A stretch of DNA of 5,202 bases, taken from NCBI GenBank assembly GCA_011053085.1, contig DSBE01000013.1:1-5202 (forward strand), in the 5' to 3' direction. Shown here in pieces: positions 4,427 through 5,202 of this stretch. The position numbers and the translations under genes are program-made. The DNA comes from Chloroflexota bacterium. Its GTDB lineage: Bacteria > Chloroflexota > Anaerolineae > Anaerolineales > Anaerolineaceae. The notes beneath the pieces were generated by a model. It ran no database searches, had not been told where the DNA came from, and saw only the letters and a list, made by a program, of their open reading frames with translations. The first letter of the stretch is position 1, and each line of letters opens with the position of its first letter.

Positions 4427-5202
4427 ATGGCAGCTATACAAGCGGAACAACAACGAAATTTTATTGCGGGCGAATCGCTGGAGGACCTCAATCCGGCAGC
4501 GTTATCGCTGAAAAAATTTGACTGGCGCGAATTCCCCTGGTGGTTCGCCGCCCTGATCATCATCGCCATCGGCACGCTGGTGGTGATCCTGACCAGCCCC
4601 AACTTCAACAAGGCGTTCAATACCATCGTCGGCGGTATCAGCGTCACCGTTTCCGCCACCCTGGCAGCCTTTGCTTTCGCTGTGGTGTTGGGATTGATCA
4701 CCGGTTTGGGACGCATTTCCAGCAAGGTGGTCTCAAAAAATGTCGCCACTCTGTATGTGGAACTGGTGCGCGGTGTGCCCATGCTGGTGCTGATCTTCTT
4801 CGTTGCGCTGGTGTTGGTACCGGCGCTGGTTGAAGGCTCCAATAAACTGGGGCTGGCATTGTTTGAATTTGGATTGCTGCGGGAAAGCAATTTCCTCAGC
4901 GCCCTCAGCATCCGCGATATCCCCATGTTCTCACGCGCCGTGATCGCCCTGTCGGTCACCTACGGCGCTTTCCTGGCGGAGGTATTCCGCGCCGGCATCC
5001 AGTCCATCAGCAAAGGGCAAATGGAAGCCGCCCGCTCGCAGGGCATGAGCTATGGGCAGGCGATGCGTTACATCATCCTGCCACAGGCGATCCGCAATGT
5101 GCTGCCTGCTTTGGGTAACGATTTTATCTCCATGCTTAAAGATTCTTCCCTGGTCTCGATCCTGGCGGTCAGTGATATCACCCAGGTGGCGCGCCTGTAT
5201 GC
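4427..5202 (+). CDS. Amino-acid ABC importer permease (HisM/HisQ type), 3'-truncated by window
   Basis: The first 258 residues of an inner-membrane permease subunit, open at the window edge. The order of parts is: a cytoplasmic N-terminus of about 37 residues, a membrane segment at about 39-56, another at 69-94, the HisM/HisQ-like LVRGVPMLVLIFF (113-125), a loop of about 30 residues, a membrane segment at about 168-187, and the ATPase-contact EAA loop at 200-230 (EAARSQGMSYGQAMRYIILP, then LPALGN). NDFISMLKDSSLVSIL (231-246) is typical of polar amino-acid importers. AGGAG at 4415-4419 lies seven bases before the chosen ATG; the earlier ATG at 4422 is in another frame that closes quickly. It forms the translocation channel for the amino acid bound by the preceding lipoprotein. 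The cognate ATPase should lie further right. Confidence 0.95.
   Translation, partial: MAAIQAEQQRNFIAGESLEDLNPAALSLKKFDWREFPWWFAALIIIAIGTLVVILTSPNFNKAFNTIVGGISVTVSATLAAFAFAVVLGLITGLGRISSKVVSKNVATLYVELVRGVPMLVLIFFVALVLVPALVEGSNKLGLALFEFGLLRESNFLSALSIRDIPMFSRAVIALSVTYGAFLAEVFRAGIQSISKGQMEAARSQGMSYGQAMRYIILPQAIRNVLPALGNDFISMLKDSSLVSILAVSDITQVARLY

Noticed and set aside
4354..4959. 201-residue open frame on the minus strand
   Set aside because: It is antisense to the well-supported permease gene and extends into the intercistronic hairpin; its Ser/Thr/Arg/Asn-rich composition is typical of a shadow frame.

Overview
The window looks like a chromosomal segment of a mid-GC bacterium, most probably a Chloroflexota member of the Anaerolineae type. 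That placement is an inference from protein style: a COG2220-type MBL protein with a GAGEYE motif, a lipoprotein amino-acid binding protein with an acidic Glu/Val-rich linker, and MutY in a small mixed operon. No rRNA, tRNA, CRISPR array, transposase or phage gene was seen.

Left half, minus strand (about 2640 down to 130): a tightly spaced four-gene unit, read from right to left. It holds an MBL-fold protein whose metal-binding residues are nearly all replaced, a 100-residue protein of unknown family, the adenine DNA glycosylase MutY with an intact Nudix box, and a 12-cysteine DUF3795-type protein. Gaps are 18, 24 and 49 bases, so the first three genes at least are probably co-transcribed. 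A perfect TATAAT lies just upstream of the first gene, and the last gene may have its own extended -10 promoter.

Middle (2618-3352): 735 bases between the divergent operons with no ordinary gene but much structure. From left to right it holds an 8-bp inverted repeat near the minus-strand promoter, an orphan rightward intrinsic terminator that could end a small RNA of about 105 nt, a strong rightward promoter (TTGACA, 17 bases, TAAAGT), and a leader of about 155 nt ending in a strong intrinsic terminator. The terminator's left arm can pair instead with an upstream segment, giving a terminator/antiterminator switch. A possible 30-codon, Arg/Lys/His-containing leader ORF overlaps the antiterminator arm. 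About 200 further bases precede the first transporter gene.

Right half, plus strand (3353 to the window end): an amino-acid ABC importer of the polar/basic amino-acid family. It comprises a lipoprotein substrate-binding protein, a 183-base spacer with two strong hairpins lacking U-tracts, and a HisM/HisQ-type permease that runs off the window. The ATPase gene is presumably beyond the edge. The simplest reading is that the leader controls importer expression by premature termination, and the intercistronic hairpins keep the binding protein more abundant than the membrane subunit. Both are inferences from sequence.

No clearly new multi-gene system is visible. The transporter leader and the degenerate MBL protein most deserve a second look.
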